Part shown: positions 8,098 through 17,128 of the stretch, in pieces
Numbering within the stretch: position 1 is the first letter of the stretch
Layout of the letters: the number at the start of each line of letters is the position of its first letter
Origin: Flagellimonas lutaonensis
GTDB lineage: Bacteria; Bacteroidota; Bacteroidia; Flavobacteriales; Flavobacteriaceae
Reading direction: 5' to 3'
Assembly (NCBI RefSeq): GCF_000963865.1
Contig: NZ_CP011071.1
Span: forward strand, 744,001 to 808,000
Length of the DNA stretch: 64,000 nt
The notes under the pieces: model-generated
What the model saw: only the letters and a program-made list of their open reading frames with translations
Told to the model about the DNA's origin: nothing
Databases searched by the model: none
Program-made: the position numbers and the translations under genes

Positions 8098-9876
8098 CTA
8101 CATCCGCTCAGGAACCTCAATTCCCAAAAGTTTAAAAGCCGATTGGATGACCTCGCCCACTTTCTTTGACAACAGGATCCTAAAAATTCTTTTGCTGTCA
8201 TCGGTTTCGCCCAATATGGAAACCTGTTGGTAAAACGAATTGAACTCCTTCACCAAATCATAGGTATAGTTGGCTATCAGGGCAGGACTGTAGTTCTCTG
8301 CCGCCAATTGCACGGTTTCAGGAAACTGCTGTAGCTGTTTCAAGAGTTCTTTCTCTTTTTCGTGCAACTCTAAAGAGGTCTCGACAGCCCTTGGTCCAAT
8401 ATGCTCGGCTTTTCGGAGAATGGACTGTATTCGGGCATAGGTATACTGGATAAAAGGCCCGGTATTTCCCTGAAAATCGACCGACTCCTCAGGATTGAAC
8501 AAAATGCGCTTCTTGGGATCTACCTTTAGGATAAAATACTTCAGGGCCCCCAGTCCGATGGTATGGTATAGCCGTTTCTTTTCTTCCTCGGAATAGCCTT
8601 CCAATTTGCCCAGTTCGCTTGAAATCTCCTCGGCGGTCTGCTCCATATCAGAGATTAGGTCATCTGCATCGACCACCGTGCCCTCTCGGCTCTTCATCTT
8701 TCCCGAGGGCAGATCGACCATTCCATAGCTCAGGTGGTAGAGTTTTTCTGCCCACGAATAGCCCAGTTTCTTCAAAATGATGAACAGCACCCTAAAATGG
8801 TAGTCTTGCTCGTTGCCCACGGTATAGACCATACCGTTGATGTCAGGAAAGTCTTTTACCCGTTGGATGGCGGTACCGATATCTTGTGTCATATAGACCG
8901 CAGTGCCATCGGCACGAAGTACAATCTTTTCGTCAAGGCCCTCATCGGTAAGATCGATCCAAACACTGCCATCATCCTTTCTATAAAAGACCCCTTTTTT
9001 AAGGCCTTCTTCAATAACGTCTTTTCCCAACAAATAGGTATCGCTCTCATAGTACAGCTTGTCAAAATCGACCCCCAGGTTTTGGTAGGTTTCGTTAAAG
9101 CCTTCGTACACCCAGTCGTTCATTTTCTTCCAGAGGGCCACAGTGTCTTGATCGCCCGCTTCCCACTTGCGCAGCATTTCTTGGGCTTCCAATAAAATGG
9201 GGGCTTCCTTTTCGGCGACTGCCTTTTCTTTTCCTTCGGAAACCAATTCCAAGACCTGTTCCTTATAGGCCCTGTCAAAGGCAACATAGTACTTACCGAC
9301 CAAATGATCGCCCTTTGTCCCGGAAGATTCAGGTGTTTCACCCTTGCCGAACTTTTGCCAGGCAACCATACTTTTACAGATATGGATGCCGCGATCGTTG
9401 ATGATCTGTGTTTTGTAGACCTTGTGGCCGGCAGCCTTCAATATCTCCGCGACCGAATACCCCAACAGGTTGTTGCGAATGTGCCCCAAGTGAAGGGGTT
9501 TGTTTGTATTGGGAGACGAGTACTCGACCATTATGGCATCTTTGGAAGCTGGTGCCGTAAACCCAAAATCGGCAATCTTCTGAATTTGGTTGAAAAAGTC
9601 AAGGTAATGGGCATCACTGATTACAAGGTTCAAAAATCCCTTGACAACATTGAACTTCGACACCTCGGCAACGTTTTTCTGAAGATACTCACCGATACGG
9701 GTTCCAATCTCAACCGGGTTGCCTTTTACAACCCGTAACATCGGAAAGACCACTACGGTCAGATCACCCTCAAAATCTTTACGGGTGGGTTGAAATTCCA
9801 CTGATGGCAATTGGGTCCCGTACAGTTCTTTTACTGCATATCTTACCTTTTCTTCAATAACCTTTTGAATATCCAT
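8098..9876 (-). CDS. argS: Arginyl-tRNA synthetase
   Basis: Class I aminoacyl-tRNA synthetase that charges tRNA-Arg with arginine in the cytosol. From ATG 9876 the protein has 592 residues. It has the Add1 N-terminal domain (about 1-95), the HIGH-type motif HLGHIRNN with the preceding SSPNTNKPLHLGH, the KMSKS counterpart KMKSREG, and the C-terminal anticodon-binding helical domain (DALR type) ending in GIEVPERM. An upstream in-frame ATG at 9900 exists, but family members begin at the MDIQKVIEEKV equivalent, so 9876 is preferred. It is divergent from the gene at 9970. Confidence 0.97.
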   Translation of the reverse strand: MDIQKVIEEKVRYAVKELYGTQLPSVEFQPTRKDFEGDLTVVVFPMLRVVKGNPVEIGTRIGEYLQKNVAEVSKFNVVKGFLNLVISDAHYLDFFNQIQKIADFGFTAPASKDAIMVEYSSPNTNKPLHLGHIRNNLLGYSVAEILKAAGHKVYKTQIINDRGIHICKSMVAWQKFGKGETPESSGTKGDHLVGKYYVAFDRAYKEQVLELVSEGKEKAVAEKEAPILLEAQEMLRKWEAGDQDTVALWKKMNDWVYEGFNETYQNLGVDFDKLYYESDTYLLGKDVIEEGLKKGVFYRKDDGSVWIDLTDEGLDEKIVLRADGTAVYMTQDIGTAIQRVKDFPDINGMVYTVGNEQDYHFRVLFIILKKLGYSWAEKLYHLSYGMVDLPSGKMKSREGTVVDADDLISDMEQTAEEISSELGKLEGYSEEEKKRLYHTIGLGALKYFILKVDPKKRILFNPEESVDFQGNTGPFIQYTYARIQSILRKAEHIGPRAVETSLELHEKEKELLKQLQQFPETVQLAAENYSPALIANYTYDLVKEFNSFYQQVSILGETDDSKRIFRILLSKKVGEVIQSAFKLLGIEVPERM

Positions 9877-9897
9877 CAAAATGCCTTTATAAGCCTG

Positions 9898-9905
9898 CAA
9901 AACTA
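9898..9905 (-). promoter_or_regulatory. Possible -7 element for argS
   Basis: Read on the minus strand this is TAGTTTTG, a full match to TAnnTTTG, 22 bases before the argS ATG. No good -33 TTG stands at the right distance. Confidence 0.35.
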
Positions 9906-9969
9906 CATTTTTTATCCCTTTTATAATAAGATTAAGAAACTGATATGGCGATTTTAGTACCTTTATTTT

Positions 9970-10395
9970 ATGCTTTTGAACGTATCGTATACCGATAAAA
10001 AGATTGCCAAAAAAATCGATGCAGCGGTTGGCAAACCCTTTACCCTAAAACAGCGCTTAAAAATGGGCGGTATCGGTTCGCCAAAGCTTGAGATTGTCAA
10101 AGCGAGTATCGAAATCAGAAATCTTTTGATATTGGACAACAATCGAGACTGCTGCAACATCGAGATGCGCCCAAAAGGCATTATTGTCGGTTTTCGTTCA
10201 TTGCTCGAATCATATGCCCTGGTGATACCCTATTACAAACTGTCTATCTACAAAGGTGACTTTGCCGTTTATTCCATCTTTAAAGACCATTATTTCATAA
10301 AAGTGCGTTCAGACACCAAGGCCATTCAAAAATTCTTCAAAAAAATATTGGACTACAAGGCAGACAACGCACCAACTTCGATTGATGACCTTTAA
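9970..10395 (+). CDS. Conserved hypothetical protein (possible PH-like fold)
   Basis: 141 residues, no signal peptide and no membrane helix. The order of short strands (IRNLLILDN, IEMRPKGIIVGFRS, LVIPYYKLSIYKGDFAVYSI, HYFIKVRS) ending in one helix (KAIQKFFKKILDYK) is what a PH-like barrel looks like, but no motif proves it. It is followed after one base by the DUF1648 gene, and that gene overlaps the next, so the three genes at 9970-12330 form an operon. Function unknown. Confidence 0.75.
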   Translation: MLLNVSYTDKKIAKKIDAAVGKPFTLKQRLKMGGIGSPKLEIVKASIEIRNLLILDNNRDCCNIEMRPKGIIVGFRSLLESYALVIPYYKLSIYKGDFAVYSIFKDHYFIKVRSDTKAIQKFFKKILDYKADNAPTSIDDL

Positions 10396-10396
10396 C

Positions 10397-10909
10397 ATGT
10401 TCAGAAAACAACCGCAAATAGAGGTAAAGCCAACTGAAACGGATAAAAAGATAATAATTGCCGGGTGGCTATTGACAGCTGTCCACCTGATCACAGTATT
10501 GTCGTTTTATGCAACCTTGCCAAAAACCATCCCAATTCATTTTAACCTTATGGGAGAGCCAGATGCCTATGGTCACAAGAGTACCTTATGGATAATTCCG
10601 GTGCTAAACCTCATTCTATATTACGGTATGACACAACTTGTGACCAAGCTCAAACCCTGGAAATTCAATTATCCCGTAAGAGTAACCGAGAAAAATGCCC
10701 CAAGGTTATACGGAATGAACATTCGAATGATGGTCTTGGTAAACTTGGGCATTTCGGCACTGTTCTTTGTTGTTACGTTGCACACCATTGCCGTGGCCAA
10801 ATCGTTTGACCTTCTGAACCTGGGTTGGCTAATATTGGTTTTATTGGCCACTTTGACCCTGATGCCTTTTTGGTACATACTTAAAATGTTCAAACTCCCA
10901 AAAGAGTGA
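10397..10909 (+). CDS. DUF1648-domain membrane protein
   Basis: 170 residues from ATG 10397 (a frame-consistent ATG at 10382 would overlap the preceding gene). It has four membrane helices at about 20-42, 62-80, 107-130 and 138-160. The DUF1648 signature lies between the first two: LPKTIPIHFNLMGEPDAYG, with the Pro-x-His-Phe and Gly-x-Pro-Asp-x-x-Gly pattern. Members of this family sit near regulators and SdpI-like immunity proteins in Firmicutes; no such partner is present here. The stop codon overlaps the GTG start of the next gene (GTGA). Confidence 0.85.
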   Translation: MFRKQPQIEVKPTETDKKIIIAGWLLTAVHLITVLSFYATLPKTIPIHFNLMGEPDAYGHKSTLWIIPVLNLILYYGMTQLVTKLKPWKFNYPVRVTEKNAPRLYGMNIRMMVLVNLGISALFFVVTLHTIAVAKSFDLLNLGWLILVLLATLTLMPFWYILKMFKLPKE

Positions 10910-12330
10910 AGATACTTCTAACCGGTGCAAACGGCTATATCGGCATGCGCCTGTTGCCACAATTGTTGCAACAGGGGCACGAGGTGGTATGCGCTGTGCG
11001 CGACCGAAATCGTCTTTCAATCGACAAAGAGACCAAAGAGAAAGTAAGCGTCATCGAAATTGATTTTTTAGCGGATGTGCAAGAGAATCCGATTCCAAAA
11101 AACATTGACGCCGCCTACTATCTGATCCACTCCATGACCTCATCAGTTTCCGATTTCGATGAAAAAGAAGCCCGGGCAGCCAAAAAGTTCAATGATTTTT
11201 TGGGTCAAACCAATGTAAAACAAGTCATTTACCTAAGTGGCATTGTAAACGAGGAGAAGCTGTCGAAACATCTTTCCTCACGAAAAAATGTGGAAGAGAT
11301 ACTGTACAAAGGCCCTTTTGACCTGACCGTACTTCGGGCCGGTATTATCGTCGGTTCTGGCAGTTCATCATTTGAGATCATTCGCGACCTGTGCGAAAAG
11401 CTTCCGGTTATGATTACCCCTAAATGGGTGTTGACCAAAACCCAGCCCATTGCCATAAGGGATGTCATTAATTTTTTGACCGGCGTGCTCGGCAATAAAA
11501 AAACCTACAACCAATCTTTTGACATCGGTGGGCCCGATGTACTCACCTACAAAGAGATGCTCGAGCAATATGCAAAGGTTCGTGGGTTCAAGAACTCTAT
11601 TATCACCGTGCCCGTAATGACTCCCAAACTATCATCTTACTGGCTATATTTTGTCACCTCTACCTCCTATAAATTGGCCGTAAACCTTGTTGACAGTATG
11701 AAGATGGAAGTAGTGGCCAAAGATAATCGGCTACAGGAACTTTTGAACCTTAAGACCCATACGTACCAAGAGGCCATTGAAATGGCCTTCAAAAAGATAG
11801 AGCAAAATTTGGTGGTCAGTAGCTGGAAAGACAGTATTGCCAGCGGCCAGGTCAAAAATGAACTTGAAAGATATATTCAAGTGCCAAAATATGGAGTGCT
11901 GAAAGATGAGCAAAAGATAAAGGTCGATAGCGCTGAGCGGGTAATGGACAATATTTGGAGAATTGGTGGGGAAAACGGCTGGTATTATGGTAACTGGCTT
12001 TGGAAAATTAGGGGGCTGCTCGACAAACTGAACGGAGGTGTTGGGCTGCGCCGGGGCCGCACGCATCCTGAAAAGCTATTTCCGGGCGATGCACTCGATT
12101 TTTGGCGCGTGCTCTTGGCCGATAAAAAGAAAAAACGACTGTTGCTATATGCAGAGATGCGGTTGCCAGGCGAAGCTTGGCTCGAATTTCGAATCGATGA
12201 AGCGAATGTATTGCACCAGGTAGCCACCTTTCGCCCAAAAGGTTTGAAAGGCCGCTTGTATTGGTACAGCATCCTCCCCTTCCACTATTTCATTTTTGGG
12301 GGAATGATCAGAAATATTGCAAAAAAGTGA
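10906..12330 (+). CDS. NAD(P)-binding SDR-type protein fused to DUF2867
   Basis: 474 residues, GTG start overlapping the preceding stop by four bases. The N-terminal Rossmann domain carries the dinucleotide-binding motif TGANGYIGMRLL (about 6-17) and resembles atypical short-chain dehydrogenases/NmrA-like proteins. The region ending in the last 150 residues (WYYGNWLWKIRGLLDKL, then GLRRGR) matches DUF2867. This two-domain arrangement is common in Bacteroidota and is annotated as a nucleotide-sugar epimerase-like or SDR protein; the substrate is unknown. Third gene of the 9970-12330 operon. Confidence 0.88.
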   Translation: MKILLTGANGYIGMRLLPQLLQQGHEVVCAVRDRNRLSIDKETKEKVSVIEIDFLADVQENPIPKNIDAAYYLIHSMTSSVSDFDEKEARAAKKFNDFLGQTNVKQVIYLSGIVNEEKLSKHLSSRKNVEEILYKGPFDLTVLRAGIIVGSGSSSFEIIRDLCEKLPVMITPKWVLTKTQPIAIRDVINFLTGVLGNKKTYNQSFDIGGPDVLTYKEMLEQYAKVRGFKNSIITVPVMTPKLSSYWLYFVTSTSYKLAVNLVDSMKMEVVAKDNRLQELLNLKTHTYQEAIEMAFKKIEQNLVVSSWKDSIASGQVKNELERYIQVPKYGVLKDEQKIKVDSAERVMDNIWRIGGENGWYYGNWLWKIRGLLDKLNGGVGLRRGRTHPEKLFPGDALDFWRVLLADKKKKRLLLYAEMRLPGEAWLEFRIDEANVLHQVATFRPKGLKGRLYWYSILPFHYFIFGGMIRNIAKK

Positions 12331-12436
12331 GTACCGGCCCAAAGATTGAAACAAATCATATGGTTTTTCGTCATATACTTTCAGGGCAGGCAACCTTTTT
12401 CAGCCAGAAATCGTCTAAGACATATAAGATCCCAGC

Positions 12437-13939
12437 ATGACAAATCCATTAAAAACCATTGGTTTTTCTTTTCTGTTAATGACCTGTGCCACGGTATCGG
12501 CCCAAACCATAACCTCTAAGGTAGTCGACAAAAAAACGGGCAAGCCCGTACCCTACGCCACGGTCGAGTATGGCGAAAACCAGGGGGTCATCACCAACGA
12601 AGAAGGACTTTTTAGTTTTGTTCTTGATGGTTCCTTTCAATTCGCCGATTCGGTCTACGTTTCGTCCATGGGTTATGCAAAGACGGGATTTAGCCTTGAA
12701 CAACTACAAGACAGTATAGTCTTTGTCAAGCCCAAGGCAATTGAACTAAGTGGCGTCTATGTATTCGACAAACAGCTCGAAGCCGAGGAAATCGTGGAAA
12801 AAATGATTGAACGGCTTCCAAAAAATGTGAACAACGAACCTGTAAGGCAGCGCTATTTTCTACGCCAATCGGTTCTGGGAAACATACAAAAGGTTGATTT
12901 TGGTTTTGAGAAATCGACCATCGCAGAACTCAATAAAGAGCTGATCGATAGTATTGCCAGAGCCATACCGAGACACTCGCACCATTACACCGAAACCTTG
13001 GGCGATTTTCTTAAAACCTCTGACAGCTATAAAATCAACGTGCTAAAGGCTGCCGAACTGTACGACAAGAAGGATGTAAACTCCTTTGAAGACCTTGGAA
13101 AACGTATGGAGGCCATGTTCAAAAAAAATGTGAAGCCAGATTCTTATCTAAAAATCAAATCTGGCATCTTTAGCCAAAAAGTACAGGTCGAGGAAATTCT
13201 TGAGGAGGCCGATGCCGAAGAAGCCGAAATAGTTGAAAAAGAGATACAGCGTGATACCACCTCAGGACTTGTCGATAGCCAAAAGTGGATTTTTGATGAA
13301 CTGCTCGGTGAGGTCTACCATGAAGAGGACACCAAACTCGACCTGATCGACAAAACCCGTAAATACGAGTTTGAACTAGTGGGCTATGCCGATATAGACG
13401 ACATGGGGGTGTACGTTGTCGACTTCCGACCAAAAGGAAATGCCGACTTCAAGGGCCGCCTATACATCAATATAGATGACTTTGCCGTAATGCGCATCGA
13501 CTTTGAAAACTTGAAGAACCTGCGAAACTTTAGGCTGTTGGGCATCTTTTATCGCGAAACCCTGTATAAGGGCACCATGCGTTTTGCCAAATTGCCGAAT
13601 GGACGGTATGAGCTCAAGTTTGCCGATTTTAGCTTTGGGCGGTGGTTTCGTTTGGACCGGCCTTTGGATGTCATCGAAAAGAACAAAAATGTGAAAGGCC
13701 GCAGAAAACAGAACGAGCTTCGGCTAAATGTCGATTTTCGAATGCAGAACATAAACAAATGGGAGCTGGTGGTTTTTGAAAACCGGTTGATCGATAAATC
13801 TGAATTTGAATCTTTCACTGAAGACAAAAGTGTAAAGGCAACCTACCTGCCAAGCTACAATCCGGAATTCTGGAAGGGATACAATATTATGGAGCCCAAT
13901 CAGGCCATTCGTGAGTTCAAGGCCGCTGAGGCCGAGTAG
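12437..13939 (+). CDS. Secreted protein with carboxypeptidase-like regulatory domain
   Basis: 500 residues. The signal peptide (1-22, ending VSAQ) is followed by a CarboxypepD_reg/CNA-B-like beta-sandwich at about 24-100 (VVDKKTGKPVPYATVEY). A long region with an acidic helical insert around residues 250-275 (EEILEEADAEEAEIVEKEI) follows, then a beta-rich C-terminal half. Proteins of this type are numerous in Flavobacteriaceae as periplasmic or outer-membrane-associated factors without a defined role. It ends six bases from the convergent stop of the glycoside-hydrolase-like lipoprotein. Confidence 0.8.
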   Translation: MTNPLKTIGFSFLLMTCATVSAQTITSKVVDKKTGKPVPYATVEYGENQGVITNEEGLFSFVLDGSFQFADSVYVSSMGYAKTGFSLEQLQDSIVFVKPKAIELSGVYVFDKQLEAEEIVEKMIERLPKNVNNEPVRQRYFLRQSVLGNIQKVDFGFEKSTIAELNKELIDSIARAIPRHSHHYTETLGDFLKTSDSYKINVLKAAELYDKKDVNSFEDLGKRMEAMFKKNVKPDSYLKIKSGIFSQKVQVEEILEEADAEEAEIVEKEIQRDTTSGLVDSQKWIFDELLGEVYHEEDTKLDLIDKTRKYEFELVGYADIDDMGVYVVDFRPKGNADFKGRLYINIDDFAVMRIDFENLKNLRNFRLLGIFYRETLYKGTMRFAKLPNGRYELKFADFSFGRWFRLDRPLDVIEKNKNVKGRRKQNELRLNVDFRMQNINKWELVVFENRLIDKSEFESFTEDKSVKATYLPSYNPEFWKGYNIMEPNQAIREFKAAEAE

Positions 13940-13946
13940 AACTGCC

Positions 13947-15068
13947 TTACTCCTTTGCGAGTTTCTTCCATTCCATCCATTTGGTGTGGGCAAGTCGTTT
14001 GTTCCCTTGGCCGTCCAACAGGCCATTGTCACGCCAAACCTTAAAAATGTCCGGTGGGTTCGGTGTACTGTTATACAGCAGGTCGTAGTCGCGATAAACG
14101 AACCATAGCACAAACTCGGCCCCAAGATCATTGGCCTGCCCAAAGAGTTTGCCCACATATTGTGCTTGCCAGTCTTCGGTGCCCCTTATATTGATTCCCA
14201 AATTTTCGATGACCAGGTCTTCTGCGCAAAAGCCAGTTTCTGAAATGGCAAAGGGCTTGGCAGTGTCAAGGTTCCTGAAATCTCGCAACCAATCGTCGGC
14301 AAATAGTTCAGGGTTCGCATCCCTGGCAACATCCCCATAGAATAAAAAAGGATAGGTGCTGACTGCAATAAAATCAGAATATTCAAGCAACATGGCGGTA
14401 AGCTCTAAAAGCTTGGCCTTTGAATTGTTGAACGACTGGTCTTGCACCGTCAAAAATATGGGAAGCCCGGGGTAATCTGCCTTTAGTGTGGTATAAACGG
14501 TGTCTGCCAAGGTCAAAAACCGCCCAAAAGCGGTATCATTTTTTCTAAAGGCCGCATTGGCTTCAATGGCATACGCAAAATAGTCGGGCCGTACCTCATC
14601 AATGATTCTACGGCAATAGTTGATATAAGCCGACACCACATCGGGGTCATCGAACATTTTATCTTGCCAAAAAGCCGGAAGGGGTTGATGCGAACCGTTG
14701 TCATTCCAGTACCGGGCAAGGTTTTCTCGGGTCTGGTCCGTTGGTGTGGCCGTCAGCAAAATTTTAGTGTTGGGCCCCAAACCTGTTCTGGTAGCGCTCA
14801 ACGTATTCTGTACCTCTGGCGGAAAAGGCAAATCGTTCAAGGCCTCGTGCCAGGGTACACCGTGGTCGAGATGGTTCAAAAAAATGTCGCCATCAGCAAT
14901 GACGTTATGATAGGTCTCTTGGTGAGCCGCCAAGCTGTCGTCGTAAGGAAAGGCCGTAAAGCCCATGTAAAAAGTGCGGGGCTTGGCATCAATGTTGGGA
15001 GAAGCACCATCATCTTTGGAACATGACAACAATACCAGCAGCAATAATAGTAAACAATTGGTTCTCAT
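13947..15068 (-). CDS. Glycoside-hydrolase-like TIM-barrel lipoprotein
   Basis: 373 residues with lipobox LLSC (Cys16) and a (beta/alpha)8 pattern. Two glutamates stand where clan GH-A enzymes (for example GH53 galactanases) have the acid/base and nucleophile: Glu169 in YAIEANAAF and Glu277 in AISETGF. This suggests a retaining glycosidase or a descendant of one, anchored to a membrane. No other carbohydrate-active enzyme or transporter is adjacent, so the glycan cannot be named. It lies 48 bases downstream of ctlX on the same strand and may be cotranscribed. Confidence 0.75.
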   Translation of the reverse strand: MRTNCLLLLLLVLLSCSKDDGASPNIDAKPRTFYMGFTAFPYDDSLAAHQETYHNVIADGDIFLNHLDHGVPWHEALNDLPFPPEVQNTLSATRTGLGPNTKILLTATPTDQTRENLARYWNDNGSHQPLPAFWQDKMFDDPDVVSAYINYCRRIIDEVRPDYFAYAIEANAAFRKNDTAFGRFLTLADTVYTTLKADYPGLPIFLTVQDQSFNNSKAKLLELTAMLLEYSDFIAVSTYPFLFYGDVARDANPELFADDWLRDFRNLDTAKPFAISETGFCAEDLVIENLGINIRGTEDWQAQYVGKLFGQANDLGAEFVLWFVYRDYDLLYNSTPNPPDIFKVWRDNGLLDGQGNKRLAHTKWMEWKKLAKE

Positions 15069-15116
15069 AGCCTTCCACTTCCAAAATCATAACGCAGCGA
15101 AGGCATTTGATATTGC

Positions 15117-16046
15117 CTACGCCCTTGGCAGGAAAACCTCTGCCATCATACACCTAGCAGAACCGCCCCCGCAGGTCTCAATGGTATCCAACGGGCTGTG
15201 TATAATGCCGCAATGCTTTTCAATGGCCTTTACCTGGTCGTCACGCAAGCTCTTATAGGCCTGGGTACTCATGACCATAAACCTTTGGTCATTGGCACCG
15301 ATGACCTGCAACATGTTGCCTGCAAAATGGTGCATCTGCTCTTCAGTTATCTCAATTATTTCCCTACCGTCTTTTTTGATATGGTCAACTACGTTTTTCC
15401 GCTCTTTTTTGTCGTCGATACTATCTAGGCAGATGACGACAAAAGTTTCGGCCATGGCCATCATTACATTGGTATGGTAAATGGGTAGCCGTTGGCCGTC
15501 AACCGTTTGCTTGGCGGTAAAAATAACCGGGAAGCAATCGAAATCTTCGCAAAACTCTATAAATAGGTCTTCATGCGCCCTTTCCGATAAGGCACAATAG
15601 GCTTTTTGGTTGACACGGTCCATCAAAATACTTCCGGTACCTTCCAAAAACAGTCCGTCTTTTTCGGCCGAGGTGTAATCAATGACATTGTCTATGCGAA
15701 AGCCTTTTTCCTCCAGAATGTCAAAAAGGTCCTCACGCCGTTCGCGCCTTCTGTTTACGGCAAACATGGGGTAGATAACAACCGTACCGTTATCATGGAA
15801 AGACACCCAGTTGTTCGGAAAAATCGAATCGGGCGTATCGGTTTCCACCTTGTCATCTACCACTATTACGTTAACCCCCTTCCGGCGTAGGGTTTCGGCA
15901 AAGTTGTCGAACTCTTCTTGTGCCCGCTCGTTGATTTTTTGGTTTTGGATATCCAAATCCTCCATGAAATAATTGTTGACCGCCGTCTGCTCGTTCATAC
16001 GAAAATTGACGGGTCTGATCATCAAAATGGTATCGGTTATCTGCAT
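15117..16046 (-). CDS. ctlX: CtlX-type citrulline hydrolase (pentein/amidinotransferase fold)
   Basis: 309 residues of the guanidino-modifying enzyme superfamily. Visible motifs are the substrate-carboxylate region PDSIFPNNW, the acidic EGTGSILMDR segment, the His-bearing IYHTNVMMA, and the C-terminal nucleophile region GGGSARCMMAEV (Cys299; Cys292 is a second cysteine just before it). The family is named for citrulline utilisation, releasing ammonia from the ureido group to give ornithine; the activity here is inferred by family. The next gene upstream on the same strand, 55 bases away, is another pentein-fold enzyme, so both probably work on arginine-derived compounds. Confidence 0.85.
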   Translation of the reverse strand: MQITDTILMIRPVNFRMNEQTAVNNYFMEDLDIQNQKINERAQEEFDNFAETLRRKGVNVIVVDDKVETDTPDSIFPNNWVSFHDNGTVVIYPMFAVNRRRERREDLFDILEEKGFRIDNVIDYTSAEKDGLFLEGTGSILMDRVNQKAYCALSERAHEDLFIEFCEDFDCFPVIFTAKQTVDGQRLPIYHTNVMMAMAETFVVICLDSIDDKKERKNVVDHIKKDGREIIEITEEQMHHFAGNMLQVIGANDQRFMVMSTQAYKSLRDDQVKAIEKHCGIIHSPLDTIETCGGGSARCMMAEVFLPRA

Positions 16047-16101
16047 CTTTTCAATTGAATTCCCTTTTGGGCAGGTTCGTGGCCCTAACCCATAAGGTAT
16101 G

Positions 16102-17028
16102 TTATTCGTTACGCTTTTCTCTAATCAATGGTAATGTACTGCACCTCAGTAAGCCTTCCTGCTTGGCAATTTCGGCATAGGGAACCTCTTCGACCGTAAA
16201 ACCTTGGTCTCGGAGCCAATTGTTCAACCTTGTAAAACCCTTTTCAGAAACGACGACCTCTGGTGAAATAGAGAAGACATTGCTGAACATTTGGTACATT
16301 TCGTCTTTGGTTATCTCGAAAATATTGTCCCGACCAAAGAAATCGACCAACCAATTATATTCTTCTTCCACCAAGAAACCGTTTTTATGTAGAATGGCCT
16401 TGTTCTTTCCAACGGGTTGAAAACAGCAATCCAAATGTAGGGCATTCTCTCTTGGATCGGTATTGGATTTACGGAGTTCGAACGATTTTACCGTTTTCTC
16501 TGGAAATTGGTCTTTCAAGTATTCTACCGCCGCCGCATTGGTTCGGGCCGTTATAAAATCGGGGTAGTCAGGGGCGGTGTACGTACCCACAAAAATATAG
16601 TCGTGCCAGGGCATGACATCGCCGCCTTCAATATGTACCTCTTCAGGCGGCCGTATCACCTTATCGGGATCAATTAGGTCAAGCATATGCCGAATAGCCC
16701 CAAATTCCTTTTCACGATCGGGCAAAATGTTGGCATGAAACAATTTGTCTTCAATGACAAACGCGATGTCCCTTGAAAAAATTTGGTTGCAATCTTTCAA
16801 TACGGTTGGTCTAAATACCTGAACCCCATGCTTCTTTAAAACTGCAGCAAAGGCCTCCATTTCTTTGACCATATCGGCCTCTTTCGGGTAAGTGCCCGCC
16901 AAAATATGTTCCAACGATTTGGGATCGTAGGCGTCTTCTGGCCTCGGCACGGGACCACAGCTCTCGGCAGTGCCCAATACCACTGCTTTCAACGGTGCTG
17001 TTTCGTCTGTTATATGCAACTTTAGCAT
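16102..17028 (-). CDS. Dimethylarginine dimethylaminohydrolase/amidinotransferase-like enzyme
   Basis: 308 residues from ATG 17028 (reading further upstream would run into the gltA terminator). It is a pentein-fold protein. Landmarks are DCNQIFSRDIAFV, EVHIEGGDVMPW (Glu and Asp of the guanidino pocket), ALHLDCCFQ (catalytic His) and the C-terminal GLLRCSTLPL with Cys296 as predicted thiol nucleophile. It could be a DDAH, an arginine deiminase-like hydrolase or an amidinotransferase; sequence alone does not settle it. A promoter with a perfect TATATTTG box lies just upstream, so this pair with ctlX forms its own unit after the gltA terminator. Confidence 0.85.
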   Translation of the reverse strand: MLKLHITDETAPLKAVVLGTAESCGPVPRPEDAYDPKSLEHILAGTYPKEADMVKEMEAFAAVLKKHGVQVFRPTVLKDCNQIFSRDIAFVIEDKLFHANILPDREKEFGAIRHMLDLIDPDKVIRPPEEVHIEGGDVMPWHDYIFVGTYTAPDYPDFITARTNAAAVEYLKDQFPEKTVKSFELRKSNTDPRENALHLDCCFQPVGKNKAILHKNGFLVEEEYNWLVDFFGRDNIFEITKDEMYQMFSNVFSISPEVVVSEKGFTRLNNWLRDQGFTVEEVPYAEIAKQEGLLRCSTLPLIREKRNE

Positions 17029-17046
17029 AAGCTGTCGAACTTTGCG

Positions 17047-17079
17047 CAAATATAGAAATTGTAGGTGGTCAAAAAACAA
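17047..17079 (-). promoter_or_regulatory. Promoter of the DDAH-like/ctlX unit
   Basis: Minus-strand TATATTTG (17054-17047) is a full -7 match, with a TTG at 17079-17077 (spacing 22; a second TTG gives 15). The -33 part lies inside the U-tract of the gltA terminator, so the promoter and the upstream terminator interlock. Confidence 0.6.
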
Positions 17080-17110
17080 AAAGCCCGTTGCTTTGTTCAA
17101 GAACGGGCTT
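17071..17110 (-). terminator. Intrinsic terminator of gltA
   Basis: The stem AAGCCCGTT/AACGGGCTT (17110-17102 with 17089-17081) with a 12-base loop is followed on the minus strand by a T-rich run, 18 bases after the gltA stop. Confidence 0.85.
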
Positions 17111-17128
17111 CATCCACAATGTGGTTTT

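Noticed and set aside
7607-8233. 208-codon open frame on the plus strand
   Set aside because: It is antisense to the permease and argS genes, with low-complexity composition and no signal or domain; the minus-strand genes are clear.
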